From Paraburkholderia nodosa (lineage in GTDB: Bacteria; Pseudomonadota; Gammaproteobacteria; Burkholderiales; Burkholderiaceae): 64,000 bases of DNA. The notes below the pieces were generated by a model. It made no database searches, was not told the DNA's origin, and saw nothing but the letters and a program-made list of their open reading frames with translations. Shown piece after piece: positions 42,927-53,010 of this stretch; the first letter of the stretch is position 1; every line of letters starts with the position of its first letter. The position numbers were made by a program, and so were the translations under genes. The stretch lies in contig NZ_MCNV01000004.1 in NCBI RefSeq assembly GCF_001718195.1, positions 310,001 through 374,000 on the forward strand, written 5' to 3'.

Positions 42927-45900
42927 TTATTCAACGTGAGTGGTTGTATCGGCTTGCGCATCGTTGCTGGCATCGCGCGCGGCGCGGCGTTGCGCGAGCC
43001 AGCCATGCACCATGCCGAACACGACCGGCACGAACACGAGCGTGGAAAGCGTGCCGATCGCGAGGCCGCCGATCACGGCGCGCCCGAGCGGCGCGTTCTG
43101 TTCGCCGCCATCACCGAGACCCAGCGCCATCGGCAACATGCCGATCAGCATCGCGAGCGCCGTCATGAGCACTGGGCGAAAGCGGTTGAAACCCGCATCG
43201 AGCGCGGCGGCGAGCGGCTCCATGCCCGCGGCGAGCGACTCGCGCGCCGTGTTGATGACGAGAATGCTGTTGGCCGTGGCGATTCCCATGCAGAGGATCG
43301 TGCCCGTGAGCGCCGGCACGCTGAGCGTGGTCTGCGTGACGAACAGCATCCACGCGATCCCGGCGAGTGACGCCGGCAGGCCGCTCACGATGATGAGCGG
43401 ATCGAGCCACGACTGGAAGTTCACGACCATCAGCAGGTACACGAGCGCGATGGCGAACACGAGGCCCGCCGCAAGGCCACTGAACGAGGCGTTCATCGAC
43501 TGCACCTGGCCGCGCATCACGATCGACGAGCCAGGCGGCAGTTGCGCGCGTGCGGCGTTCACGAGGCGGTTCACATCGGAGGCGACGCCGCCCAGGTCGC
43601 GTCCCTGTGTCGACGCAAAGATGTCGAGCACGGGCTGCACGTTGTAGTGCGACACCACGGCTTCCTGCGAGCTGCGCGAGACCGTGCCGAGCGTGCCAAG
43701 CTGGTTTTGCGGCGAGAACGTGACGGATTGCGACGTCGTCAGCGGAATATTGGCGAGTGTTTGCAGCGAATGGATATCGTATTGCGGCACCTCGGTCACG
43801 AGCGGATAGCTCACGCCGTTCTTCGGATCGAGCCAGAAATTGGGCGTGGTTTGCGAGCTGCCCGACAGCGCGATGAGCAGGTTCTGCGCCACGTCGTGCT
43901 GCGTGAGGCCCGCTTGCAGGGCCTTCGTGCGATCTACGTCGACGTTGATGGTGGGCTCGTCCCCAGGCTGCTGGATGCGGGCGTCGACGAGGCCGCGCAC
44001 GCCACGCATCTGGTCGAGCAGATGATTCGCCACGACGCGGTTTTGCGCGAGCTTGCTGCCGACGATCTGCACGTCGATGGGCGCAGGCAGGCCGAAGTTC
44101 AGGATCTGGCTCACGATGTCGGCGGGCAGGAACGCGAAGGTCACGCCCGGAAACGAGGCGTTGAGCGCGTTGCGCAGCTTCGCGACATATTGCGCGGTGG
44201 GTTTGTGCTTCGGCGCGAGCGTAACGAGGATGTCCGCGTCTTCGGGACCGATGGGGTCCGACGAGTCATATGTGAGGTTGATGCCGCTCACCGGCACACC
44301 GATGTTGTCGAGCACCGCGGCTTGTTCGGCGGGCGGAATCACGCTGCGGATTTTCGCTTCGACTTCGTCGGTAATGCGGGCCGTTTCCTCGATGCGCGTG
44401 CCGGTAGGCGCGCGCAGGTGCAGGCGGATTTCGCCGGTATCGACAGCGGGGAAGAAGTCGCGGCCGGTGAACGGCACGAGCACGAGCGAGCCGAGGCACA
44501 GCGCGACCGACAGCACCACGAAACGGCGGCGCTGCGCAATCGCCGCCTGAAGCAGCGCGCGATAGCGGTTGCGCACCGCTTCGAAGCGCCGTTCGAAGCC
44601 CGCCTGAAAGCGCGTCAACACACCGGCGATGCCGCGCCTGGGCGCAGCGTCAGGCTTGCGCGCACGCAGCAGATACATGGCGAGCGTGGGAATCAGCGTG
44701 CGCGAGAAGAAGTACGACGCGCACATCGCGAACACCACGGCCTCGGCGAGCGGCACGAACAGATACCGCGCCACGCCCGAAAGCAGGAACATCGGCACGA
44801 ACACGATGCAGATGGAGAGCGTCGAGACGAACGTCGGCACGGCGATCTCGCCGGAGCCGTTGAGAATGGCGTCGTGCAGCGGCGCGCCGCGCTCAAGATG
44901 ATGCGTGATGTTTTCGATAGCGACGGTGGCGTCGTCAACGAGGATGCCGACCGCAAGCGCGAGGCCGCCGAGCGTCATGATGTTGATGGTCTCGCCGAGC
45001 GCCGCGAGCGCGATGAGCGACGTGAGCACGGCGAGCGGAATCGTCACGGCGATGATGAGCGTGGCGCGCCAGCTGCCGAGAAAGAGCAGAATCATCGCGG
45101 CGGTGAGGCAAGCCGCAATGAGCGCCTCGCGCACCACGCCCGAGATCGCCGACTTCACGAACACGGACTGATCGGAGAGCGGCGTGATCTTGAGCGCGCT
45201 CGGCAGGCCCGCGGCGATCTTCGGCAGCATGGCCTTCACCTGCTGGATGATCGTGAGCGTCGAGGCGCTGCCGGTCTTTTCGACCGTAAGGAGTGCAGCG
45301 CGTTTTCCGTCCGCGCGCACGATGTTCGTTTGCGGCGCGTAGCCGTCGATCACGTGCGCGACGTCGCGCACATACACCACGCTGCCGTTCACGGTCTTGA
45401 TGGGCAGGTCGTTGAGCGCCGCGACGGTTTGCGTGCTGCGGTTCATCTCCACGTTGTATTCGCGCGAGCCGATCTTCGCCGTGCCGCCGGGCAGGATGAG
45501 GTTCTGCGCGTTCACGGCGTTGACGACGTCCGCGGGTGCAAGACCTTTGGCCTGCAACGCTTTCGGATCGAGCTGCACCATGATCTGGCGGATCTTGCCG
45601 CCGTAGGGCAGCGGCACGGCCGCGCCCTGGACGGTCGCGAGCTGCGTGCGGATGAAGCTGTTGCCGAGGTCGTAAAGCGACTGCTCGGGCAACGTCGCGC
45701 TGGACAGGCCCAGTTGCAGCACCGGCACCGTGGAGGCGTTGTACGTGATGATGTTCGGCGGCAGCGTGCCGGGCGGCAGCACACGCAGGATCGACGCGGA
45801 GTTGGACGCCGCCTCGGCAATCGCGCGGTTGATGTCGGCGCCAGGATGGAAGAACACCTTCACGACCGACACGCCGTTGAGCGACTGGGATTCGATGTGC

Positions 45901-46136
45901 TCGATGTCGTCCACGTCCGAAGTCAGCGCGCGCTCGTAGTTCGAGGTGATGCGGTGCGCCATGTCCTCGGCGGAGAAGCCGTTGTAGGTCCAGACGATGC
46001 TGACCACCGGGATATTGATGTTCGGAAAAATGTCCGTGGGCGTGCGCATGATGGCGAGCGGCCCGAGGATAAAGAGCAGTACGGCCAGCACGATGAACGT
46101 GTAAGGCCGTCTGAGAGCCAGTTTGACGATCCACAT
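42927..46136 (-). CDS. RND efflux permease (HAE-type)
   Basis: A 1069-residue inner-membrane pump with twelve helices and two large periplasmic domains. It begins MWIVKLALRRPYTFIVLAVL. The proton-relay DD of helix 4 is in GGLALAVGILVDDATVAIENI. Other marks are FFPAVDTGEIRLHLRAPTGTRIEETARI and PALTGTILCMGIATANSILVINTA. The type resembles MdtB/MexF relatives and exports hydrophobic or anionic compounds. It starts the operon permease-adaptor-outer membrane factor with gaps of 10 and 12 bp. Confidence 0.93.
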   Translation of the reverse strand: MWIVKLALRRPYTFIVLAVLLFILGPLAIMRTPTDIFPNINIPVVSIVWTYNGFSAEDMAHRITSNYERALTSDVDDIEHIESQSLNGVSVVKVFFHPGADINRAIAEAASNSASILRVLPPGTLPPNIITYNASTVPVLQLGLSSATLPEQSLYDLGNSFIRTQLATVQGAAVPLPYGGKIRQIMVQLDPKALQAKGLAPADVVNAVNAQNLILPGGTAKIGSREYNVEMNRSTQTVAALNDLPIKTVNGSVVYVRDVAHVIDGYAPQTNIVRADGKRAALLTVEKTGSASTLTIIQQVKAMLPKIAAGLPSALKITPLSDQSVFVKSAISGVVREALIAACLTAAMILLFLGSWRATLIIAVTIPLAVLTSLIALAALGETINIMTLGGLALAVGILVDDATVAIENITHHLERGAPLHDAILNGSGEIAVPTFVSTLSICIVFVPMFLLSGVARYLFVPLAEAVVFAMCASYFFSRTLIPTLAMYLLRARKPDAAPRRGIAGVLTRFQAGFERRFEAVRNRYRALLQAAIAQRRRFVVLSVALCLGSLVLVPFTGRDFFPAVDTGEIRLHLRAPTGTRIEETARITDEVEAKIRSVIPPAEQAAVLDNIGVPVSGINLTYDSSDPIGPEDADILVTLAPKHKPTAQYVAKLRNALNASFPGVTFAFLPADIVSQILNFGLPAPIDVQIVGSKLAQNRVVANHLLDQMRGVRGLVDARIQQPGDEPTINVDVDRTKALQAGLTQHDVAQNLLIALSGSSQTTPNFWLDPKNGVSYPLVTEVPQYDIHSLQTLANIPLTTSQSVTFSPQNQLGTLGTVSRSSQEAVVSHYNVQPVLDIFASTQGRDLGGVASDVNRLVNAARAQLPPGSSIVMRGQVQSMNASFSGLAAGLVFAIALVYLLMVVNFQSWLDPLIIVSGLPASLAGIAWMLFVTQTTLSVPALTGTILCMGIATANSILVINTARESLAAGMEPLAAALDAGFNRFRPVLMTALAMLIGMLPMALGLGDGGEQNAPLGRAVIGGLAIGTLSTLVFVPVVFGMVHGWLAQRRAARDASNDAQADTTTHVE

Positions 46137-46409
46137 GACGGGGTCCGGGTTGAGGCGGGAGTGGCGAAAGTATCGGGAGGGCGCGCTTACCCGGTCCTGA
46201 CCTCGACATTACGGATTTGTCATCTTTGCCGCGCAAGGACGCTAGCCGCCGGGGGCGCGCTGCGCCCAGATAACGAACTCGTAATCAGCAGGTCAGCTTT
46301 GGGTCAGCGCCGCGCGACCAGAATGCGTTCAACCTTCGCGACATTGCCGAGGGTGGCTGAGGCGGCATCCCTTCCCGATGCAGCGGCCATTCATTGAGAG
46401 GTGAACACC
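46137..46409. promoter_or_regulatory. Divergent promoter region of RND operon and DUF4148 gene
   Basis: A 273-bp non-coding stretch lies between the divergent permease and DUF4148 genes. GATAACGAACTCGTAATCAGCAGG near 46268 and TGGGTCAGCGCC form AT-containing patches that could bind the neighbouring response regulator. No further gene is visible. Confidence 0.35.
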
Positions 46410-46766
46410 ATGAAAGCACTCGTTTCCACATTGCTCGTTGCCTGCGCCCTGGCCGCTCCCGCTGCCGCTTTCGCACAGACCGCCACCCCCGCCGACCCGG
46501 CCAACGCGCCGGTCACGCGCGCCCAGGTGATCGCCGATCTCGTGCGGTTGGAGCAGGCGGGGTATCGTCCGGTGGCCAAGGACGTCAACTACCCGGATGA
46601 CATCCAGCACGCGGAGGCGATCGTGGCCCAGGAGCAGGCGCAAAAGAACCAGCAGGCCGCGCCGGGCAGCACGGCGGTCGGCGGCGTGGCGATGACGGGC
46701 AGCTCGGACGCGGGTGCGCCGGTCGTGGCCAGCGTCGGCGAGCGGTCGATTTATGCGGGCCACTGA
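46410..46766 (+). CDS. DUF4148 secreted protein
   Basis: A 118-residue exported protein. The signal peptide MKALVSTLLVACALAAPAAAFA precedes QTATPADPANAPVTRAQVIADLVRLEQAGYRPVAKDVNYP, the DUF4148 signature. Members are numerous in Burkholderiaceae and uncharacterised. GAGAGGTGA precedes the ATG at 46410; a GTG at 46401 is less likely. Confidence 0.88.
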   Translation: MKALVSTLLVACALAAPAAAFAQTATPADPANAPVTRAQVIADLVRLEQAGYRPVAKDVNYPDDIQHAEAIVAQEQAQKNQQAAPGSTAVGGVAMTGSSDAGAPVVASVGERSIYAGH

Positions 46767-47371
46767 GCGAGCCACTGGCTGCTCGAACGCGGCGCAGCAG
46801 CCCCGGCGATAACGCCGGGCGCTCCCGCGCATTTCGATTCGCTTGAACAAACGTTTGCGCGAACGTAATTCGCCCCATTCGCGCGCAAGAAATCGCTATT
46901 CATTTTTATTGAAGCCCCGAACCTACCCTACTAATTACGGCGGCGTTAAATCAGCCGCATCGGCAAATTCCCCACGATACCGCGCGTTTTCACGGCGCTA
47001 TCTTTCCGGATCACGCAAATTCATAATGCGCTGGTAAGATACGCGCGAATTGGGATGGCCGTTCTCCATTCCGGGCTATTGGCGCGAATCTAGACCACTC
47101 GCGCTGCCGGAACAGGAGTCTGCGCCGTCAGGCCGACGGGGAGCGGCCGTCTTGCACTACGAATAGCGCTCCATGTTTAAAAAAGCGCGTACGTTCGGTT
47201 CGTGTGTTTAATCGCAAGCGTTTGAGACTCGCGTTTCGCCTTTCTAGCGAATCGTCGTCCGCCGCTTGCTGCTGTTGCGCCTTGCGCAGACGGTCATTCC
47301 CCTCGCGGTCTAATCCCGCCGTCATGCCAATCAGGCGTATAAAACAGTCGCACATACTGGCCGAACCCGTC
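46767..47371. promoter_or_regulatory. Low-GC leader before the exopolysaccharide genes
   Basis: A 605-bp region with no convincing gene. 46855-47045 is markedly less GC-rich than its surroundings and contains runs such as TTTTTATTGAAG and TACTAATTACGG; 47160-47205 has TTTAAAAAAGCG. It likely carries the promoter and a long leader for the polysaccharide operon. Weak frames within it lack ribosome sites. Confidence 0.4.
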
Positions 47372-48814
47372 ATGTCCACCCAGTCGACCCACCATCACCG
47401 CCTCTTTATGGCGCTGGTCGGTGTCATCAGCGCGGCGCTCAATACGGGCGCGCTCGTGGCGCTGTTGTTGCTGCGCGGACAGACCGGCGATACGCCGTAC
47501 ACGCGGGCGTTGACCGGGGCGTTCGCCGTGGCCGCGTTCGTCGTGTTTGCGCGCTTTCACCTGGTAGCCAGCGCGCGTCATCTCTGGTGGATGCTGGGCC
47601 GCGGCGCATGGCGCTGGTGCCGGCTGCCGGTCGCGCTCATGGTGCTGCTGTTCGCGACGCATGGCGATAGCGGCACGACGGCCCTGCGTACGCTGGTCGT
47701 CCAGTGGGCCGCCATTGCGCTGCCGCTGCAACTCGTCGGCCTGGCTGTATTGCGCGGCGTGGCCCACAGCGTCAACAACGCGCCCGGCAACCTGCGCCGA
47801 GCGGTGTTCTTCGGGATGGGCCGCGAGGCGCGCAAGCTGAACCTGCGCCTGCAGCGTTCGCCGATTCTCGGTATTCACGTGGTGGGCTATTACAACGATG
47901 CGCCTGCCACGCCGCGTGACGGGGAAACGCTGCCGCCGTATCTCGGCCGCTATGAAGACGCCGCCACGCGCATCCACGCGAACGACTATGAGATCGTGTT
48001 CCTCGCGATGGGGCAGGCCGCGATGGCGCGAGCCGACGCAACGCAAGTGAAGGACATCACGGCCGACATCGTGACGCGCCTCTACGATTCGACGGCTGCG
48101 ATCTATCTCGTGCCCGAGCTGCATTACCTGGAGGACGTCGCGACGACCGGAGCGGACCTGGCCGGCGTGCCGCTGCTGGCACTGCACGACGTGCCGATTC
48201 TGGGGCTCTCGCGCATGCTCAAGCGCGCGGTGGACATTGCCGGCGCGGCGTTGCTGCTCGCGCTGCTGTGGCCCGTCATGCTCGCGATCGCGCTGGTGAT
48301 CCGGCTCGATTCGCCGGGCCCGGTGATGTTCAGGCAGCGCCGCAACGGCGAGCACGGCCGGGCGATCGTCGTGCACAAATTCCGCTCGATGCGCGTCGCG
48401 GCGGAGAACGAGGGCGATGCACAAGAGCAGGGCGTGCGCCAGGCCCGCAGCGGCGACGACCGGATCACGGCCGTGGGGCGCTATCTGCGCCGGACTTCGC
48501 TCGACGAGTTGCCGCAGCTCTTCAACGTGCTGGGCGGTTCGATGAGTCTCGTGGGTCCGCGTCCGCACGCGGCCGAGCACAACGAAGAGTACCGGCAGCT
48601 GATTCCCGGCTACATGCTGCGCCATAGCGTGAAGCCGGGCATTACCGGCTGGGCGCAGATCAACGGGTTGCGCGGCTTGACCGATACGCCCGACAAGATG
48701 CAGCGCCGCGTGGAGTACGACCGTTACTACATCACGCACTGGTCGCTGTGGCTCGACCTGCAGATCCTGCTGAAGACGATCCCGTCGATCGTCTCGGGCC
48801 GCAATGCGGTTTGA
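47372..48814 (+). CDS. WcaJ-type undecaprenyl-phosphate sugar transferase
   Basis: A 480-residue polyprenyl glycosylphosphotransferase. The N-terminal half has four to five helices and a CoA-binding-like domain (AVFFGMGREARKLNLRLQRSP). The C-terminal half is the bacterial sugar transferase domain: KRAVDIAGAALLLALLWP, MFRQRRNGEHG, HKFRSMRV, LRRTSLDELPQLFNVL and MSLVGPRPHAAEHNEEY. It loads the first sugar phosphate onto undecaprenyl phosphate in the inner membrane. The start is uncertain: ATG at 47372 is preferred; 47324 adds 16 residues. No clear ribosome site is seen at either. Confidence 0.9.
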   Translation: MSTQSTHHHRLFMALVGVISAALNTGALVALLLLRGQTGDTPYTRALTGAFAVAAFVVFARFHLVASARHLWWMLGRGAWRWCRLPVALMVLLFATHGDSGTTALRTLVVQWAAIALPLQLVGLAVLRGVAHSVNNAPGNLRRAVFFGMGREARKLNLRLQRSPILGIHVVGYYNDAPATPRDGETLPPYLGRYEDAATRIHANDYEIVFLAMGQAAMARADATQVKDITADIVTRLYDSTAAIYLVPELHYLEDVATTGADLAGVPLLALHDVPILGLSRMLKRAVDIAGAALLLALLWPVMLAIALVIRLDSPGPVMFRQRRNGEHGRAIVVHKFRSMRVAAENEGDAQEQGVRQARSGDDRITAVGRYLRRTSLDELPQLFNVLGGSMSLVGPRPHAAEHNEEYRQLIPGYMLRHSVKPGITGWAQINGLRGLTDTPDKMQRRVEYDRYYITHWSLWLDLQILLKTIPSIVSGRNAV

Positions 48815-48872
48815 AGCGTGCGCCGCGCGAGACGTGGCCGGACATGAGCCGGCCGCGTCCGCATCGGCGGCC

Positions 48873-49697
48873 TCACGCCGCGCGCTGCTGCGTGCGCGCC
48901 ATGCGCCAGTGACGCCACAGGATGGCGAAGAAGCGGCGGTCGTCCACGAGGTAGCGGCGCCACAGGCGCGCGGGGTCCTGTTTGATGCGCCAGCACCATT
49001 CGAGACCGCAGCGCTGCATCCACACGGGGGCGCGTTGCTGCAGGCCGACGGCAAACTCGACGGCCGCCCCGGCGCACAGCATGAGGCCGCCCGGCAGCTT
49101 GCTCGCGTGATGCAGGGCCCAGCGTTCCTGCTTGGGCATGCCGAGGCACACGAACACGATATCGGGCGCGGCCGCGCGCACGCGCCCGGCCACCGCATCA
49201 CCCTCGGGGCCGGTCGGATCGAACGTCATGGAAGGTGCGATCACCTCGACGTCGAGGCCCGGATAGTGCTGCGCGAAGCCATTCAGGAGCGTGGCTTCGT
49301 GACCCGGGCGGCCGCCGACTACCACCACTTTCCAGCCGGCTGCGTGGGCGCGCTCGCACAGGGCGGGCAACAGGTCCGCGCCGGTCACGCGTTCCGGCAG
49401 CGGCGCGCCGAACAGGCGGCTCGCCCAGACCACGGGCATGCCGTCCGCGAACAGGAAGTCGGCGGTGCGGTAGAGACGATGAAGATCGGGCTGCGTGTCG
49501 AGACGCACCACGTGGTCGACGTTCGGCGTGACCGCGACACGCGCCCGGCCGTCGCGCTGCAAGGCGGCGGTGCAAAGCACGTCGAGCGCGGTGTCGAACG
49601 ACACGGCGGCGATGTTGAGACCGAACAAGGGAATGCTCGGCTTGAAGACACCCCGTGCGGCCGCCTGCGGCGCCGCTGTTATGTAAGGCGTACTCAT
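48873..49697 (-). CDS. WecG/TagA/CpsF-family glycosyltransferase
   Basis: A 274-residue GT26 family protein. The conserved blocks are TPNVDHVVRL, FADGMPVVWASRLFG, ERVTGADLLPAL, VVVVGGRPG and FVCLGMPKQERWAL. GT26 enzymes add a hexosamine- or mannosamine-type sugar to a lipid-linked intermediate on the inner face of the inner membrane. ATG at 49697 is used; an upstream start at 49739 is possible. It is convergent with the WcaJ-type gene (58 bp apart), which is unusual for genes of one polysaccharide. Confidence 0.9.
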   Translation of the reverse strand: MSTPYITAAPQAAARGVFKPSIPLFGLNIAAVSFDTALDVLCTAALQRDGRARVAVTPNVDHVVRLDTQPDLHRLYRTADFLFADGMPVVWASRLFGAPLPERVTGADLLPALCERAHAAGWKVVVVGGRPGHEATLLNGFAQHYPGLDVEVIAPSMTFDPTGPEGDAVAGRVRAAAPDIVFVCLGMPKQERWALHHASKLPGGLMLCAGAAVEFAVGLQQRAPVWMQRCGLEWCWRIKQDPARLWRRYLVDDRRFFAILWRHWRMARTQQRAA

Positions 49698-50005
49698 CTT
49701 GTTTTTGTGACCCCGACGTGCGTACACGACGTGAGCCACGCACGGCGCCCGTTGAACCGGCGTCGTGCCACCCCGTCATGCGACGTACGTTATGTTTTTT
49801 TCTGGTCTCCTGGCTTTTGCCAAGGCGTTTTGGACTTCAGACGGAATCTTACTGCTGTGTCGGTGCTGCGGGTAATACAACAGTGTTTTTTTAGAGACAA
49901 AAATCGGGATGCGTCTGAAATTTCTCTGGTGGCGCCGTTGGTTGCACGCGAGCGATCGGCTACGATCGCCGCGGCCCGTCTTCCCTTTCCCATACATAAC
50001 AGACG
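49698..50005. promoter_or_regulatory. AT-richer divergent promoter region
   Basis: A 308-bp intergenic stretch between the WecG-type and GMC genes. 49785-49930 is AT-richer than its surroundings, with TTATGTTTTTTTCTGG, AACAGTGTTTTTTTAGAG and AAATTTCTCTGG. It most likely holds divergent promoters. No coding frame is convincing. Confidence 0.4.
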
Positions 50006-51724
50006 ATGATCACCGACGCCCGTGAGATTCCCGCCGGCACGACGCTGCACGCGGACCTGTGCATCGTGGGCGCCGGCGCCGCCGGCATTGCGCTCGCGCT
50101 CGCGCTGGAGAAGAGCGGGCTCGACGTAATCGTGCTGGAAAGCGGCGGCGAGGCGCCCGAGCCTGCCACCCAGCAGCTGTACGCGGGCACGGTGGCGAAT
50201 GCGGCGCTTCATCCGCCGCCGGACAACTACCGCGTGCGGCGCTTCGGCGGCTCGACCACGCTGTGGGGCGGCCGCTGCATGCCGCTCGACGCGCACGACT
50301 TCGAGGCGCGCGATTACGTCGCGCACAGCGGCTGGCCGATCGCGTTCGCCGATGTGCTGCGCCACTACCCGCAAGCCAACGCACTGTGCGAAGCGGGCGA
50401 ATTCGCCTATACGGCCGAAGGCGCGTTCGCGGCGCCCCCGCGCCCGATGATCGGCGGCTTTGCCAGCGACGTGTTTTCGACGCACACGCTCGAGCGCTTC
50501 AGCTGCCCGACCGATTTCGGTCAGCGTTACCGGGCGCGCCTGGCGAAAGGCGGCGTGCGTGTGCTCCAGCATGCGAACCTGTGCCGCCTGCCGATGCTGG
50601 CGGGTTCGACGCGGCTTGTCGGCGCAGCTCAGGTACGCGTGCTCAATACGAAAGACGCGACGGGCGGCGCGACGTTCGCGGTGGCCGCACGCGCCTACGT
50701 GCTCGCGGCCGGCGGTCTCGAAGTGCCACGCCTGTTGCTCAACAGCCCCGGGCCGAGCGGCGGGGGGCTCGGCAACGCCCACGACGCGGTGGGCCGCTAT
50801 TACATGAGCCATCTCGCGGGCACGATCGGCACGCTCGATCTCGCGGCGGCGCAGTCCGTGTGGCACGGCTACGAGGTGACGGAAGAGGGCATCTATTGCC
50901 GTCGCCGCCTCGCGCTGCGCCCGGAACAGCAAGACGCGCTGCGCGCGGGCAACTTCATTGCGCGCCTGCATCATCCGCGCATTCCGGACGCCGGGCACGG
51001 CAATGGCATCCTCTCCGCGCTGTATCTCGCGCGCGGCATCGTGCCCTACGAATACGCGAAGCGCCTCTACGACGGCACACCCGAAGGCTATGCGGGCTCC
51101 ACGCTCGCGCACGCGAAAAACGTCGTTGCGGACGCGCCGAACACGGCGCGTTTCCTGTGGCACTGGCTGCGGCGGCGCACGCTGGCCGCGCGCAAGTTCC
51201 CCTCGGTGATCGTGCGGCCTGCGAATCTGCGTTTCTCGCTCGACTTCCATGCGGAGCAGGAGCCCAATCCGGCGAGCCGCGTCACGCTCGGCGATGAAAC
51301 CGATGCACTCGGCTTGCGCCGCATCCATGTGGACTGGCGCTACACGCAGCAGGACGTCGCGACCGTGAGCCGCGCGCTCGCCGCGCTTGCGCACGAGGTC
51401 GAGCGCGCGGGCGTGGGCCGTTTCACCTACGACCCCGCGCAGGTCGAGGCCGAAATGACGCGCTACGGAGCCTATGGCGGCCATCACATCGGCACGGCGC
51501 GCATGGGGCGCGATGCGCGCACGAGCGTGGTCGATGCCGACTGCCGGCTGCACGAAGCGGACAACGTCTATGTGACGGGCGCCGCGGTCTTCCCGACTTC
51601 GGGCCAGGCGAATCCGACCTTGACCATCGTCGCGCTCGCACTGCGGCTCGCCGAACACCTCAAGGGCGCCGCCGATCTTGCCGCGCTGCCCGTTCCAATC
51701 GCAAACCCTTCCGAACCCGCGTAA
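50006..51724 (+). CDS. GMC oxidoreductase
   Basis: A 572-residue FAD-dependent glucose-methanol-choline oxidoreductase. The FAD site is LCIVGAGAAGIALALALEKSG, the flavin contact is FGGSTTLWGGRCMPLD, and the C-terminal domain has HHIGTARMG (active-site His) and PTSGQANPTLTIVALALRLAEHL. It would oxidise an alcohol or sugar hydroxyl. Relatives sit in Burkholderia polysaccharide clusters. The next gene begins on the last base of its stop. Confidence 0.9.
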   Translation: MITDAREIPAGTTLHADLCIVGAGAAGIALALALEKSGLDVIVLESGGEAPEPATQQLYAGTVANAALHPPPDNYRVRRFGGSTTLWGGRCMPLDAHDFEARDYVAHSGWPIAFADVLRHYPQANALCEAGEFAYTAEGAFAAPPRPMIGGFASDVFSTHTLERFSCPTDFGQRYRARLAKGGVRVLQHANLCRLPMLAGSTRLVGAAQVRVLNTKDATGGATFAVAARAYVLAAGGLEVPRLLLNSPGPSGGGLGNAHDAVGRYYMSHLAGTIGTLDLAAAQSVWHGYEVTEEGIYCRRRLALRPEQQDALRAGNFIARLHHPRIPDAGHGNGILSALYLARGIVPYEYAKRLYDGTPEGYAGSTLAHAKNVVADAPNTARFLWHWLRRRTLAARKFPSVIVRPANLRFSLDFHAEQEPNPASRVTLGDETDALGLRRIHVDWRYTQQDVATVSRALAALAHEVERAGVGRFTYDPAQVEAEMTRYGAYGGHHIGTARMGRDARTSVVDADCRLHEADNVYVTGAAVFPTSGQANPTLTIVALALRLAEHLKGAADLAALPVPIANPSEPA

Positions 51725-52659
51725 TGAAAGCCCGTATTCTCGTTCTTGGCGCGACCGGCTTCGTCGGCCGCCATCTGGTGAAAGCGTTGAGCCGTACCGA
51801 ATGGGCCGAGCCGGTGGCCGCCTCGCGCAGGGAAGGAAGCGGCTTGCGCCGTGTCGATGCCGCGAACCCCGCGTCGCTCGCCGCCGCGCTGGCCGACGTG
51901 CACGGCGTGGTCAACTGCGTGGCGGGTGCGCCGGCGACGATCGTCGCGAATGCGCGCGCGCTGGCGGCACGCGGTGCGCCGCTGCCCGTGGTCCACTTCA
52001 GTTCGATGGCGGTGTACGGCGCCGCCGAAGGCCGTATCGACGAAGCGGCGGCGCTCGACGCCGTGAGCCCCTATGGCCATGCGAAGGTCGAGTCGGAACG
52101 ACTGCTCGCTGCGCTGCCCGCGCTCACGATACTGCGCCCGGGTTGCATCTACGGAGGCGGCAGTCCGCAGTGGTCGGCGCGCATTGCGCAGCTGCTGTGC
52201 GCGCGGCGCCTGGGTGACCTCGGCGCCGCCGGCGACGGTTGCAGTAATCTCGTCCACATCGACGACGTCGTGCAGGCGGCGCTGGCTGCGCTGCGCACGC
52301 CGGCTTCGGGCGCTCAGGCCTACAACCTGGCGATGGCCGAGGCGCCGCGCTGGAATGAATACTTCGTCGCCTACGCGCGAATTTTGGGGGCGACGCCCGT
52401 GGAGCGGATCGGTGCGCGGCGTCTTGCACTCGAAACGAAGCTGTGGGCGCCTGCGCTGAAGATTGCCGGGATCGCGGGGCGCAAACTGGGTGGCGTGAAG
52501 GTGCCGCCGCCGCTGCCGCCTTCGCTCGCGCGGCTGTGGCAACAGGACATCCGGCTCGACGCGCGCCGCGCGGAACAGGCATTTGGGATGACGTGGACGC
52601 CGTGGCGCGTCGCGCTGCAGGCCGAAGCGTTCATGGCGGCGTCGTCGCGCGCCGACTGA
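51724..52659 (+). CDS. NAD-dependent epimerase/dehydratase
   Basis: A 311-residue extended SDR. The N-terminal nucleotide site is ARILVLGATGFVGRHLVKAL. The middle reads VVHFSSMAVYGAAEGRIDE and the active site SPYGHAKVESERLL retains Tyr and Lys. NLVHIDDVVQAALAAL is the substrate-side signature. It overlaps the GMC gene by one base, so they are translationally coupled. It probably supplies a modified nucleotide sugar for the polysaccharide. Confidence 0.88.
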   Translation: MKARILVLGATGFVGRHLVKALSRTEWAEPVAASRREGSGLRRVDAANPASLAAALADVHGVVNCVAGAPATIVANARALAARGAPLPVVHFSSMAVYGAAEGRIDEAAALDAVSPYGHAKVESERLLAALPALTILRPGCIYGGGSPQWSARIAQLLCARRLGDLGAAGDGCSNLVHIDDVVQAALAALRTPASGAQAYNLAMAEAPRWNEYFVAYARILGATPVERIGARRLALETKLWAPALKIAGIAGRKLGGVKVPPPLPPSLARLWQQDIRLDARRAEQAFGMTWTPWRVALQAEAFMAASSRAD

Positions 52660-53010
52660 ACCGGTCGGGTTAGGCGGGGTTTCGGCGCGTCGAAGGCTTC
52701 GGCTTCGACCCATCACTATAATTCGGAGTCCTGCGGATAAATTTTGCGACTTCAGTCACTTTTACCATCGTACCCTCATCGCTACGCTTTAGTGGTGCCG
52801 GATCGCGCTTCGACGGCTATTCAGCGGCGGCGTAAAAATGCGCGCGTTGCGCTCGTCAAATCAGCGAATTGAGGCCATAAAAAAGGCCTGTTCGCGTCGC
52901 AGACGTGCGCGCACGGCCCATAGAATTTGATCGTAGATCCACTCACGCAGCGTCAGGCGATCGATGCCTGTCGGATCGCTCCCCCACATCGGATTTCCGG
53001 TTAATTCAGC
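52660..53010. promoter_or_regulatory. Intergenic region before the transposase homologue
   Basis: A 351-bp non-coding stretch after the epimerase. A hairpin GTCGAAG-N7-CTTCGAC is at 52689-52709, without a U-run. A perfect -10 hexamer TATAAT is at 52717-52722 with no good -35. The segment 52740-52850 is AT-richer. No REP-like GTAG-palindrome pair is evident that would identify a target of the gene downstream. Confidence 0.35.

Noticed and set aside
40286..43168. Very long plus-strand frame (960 codons) over the efflux operon
   Set aside because: It overlaps three well-identified minus-strand genes, and its translation is arginine- and histidine-rich with no recognisable domain.
43542..46397. 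Long plus-strand frame opposite the RND permease
   Set aside because: It is antisense to a permease with complete motifs; long stop-free antisense frames are expected at this GC content.
46843..47037. 64-residue frame in the leader of the polysaccharide genes
   Set aside because: No ribosome site, arginine/serine-rich sequence, low-GC surroundings; more likely a regulatory leader.
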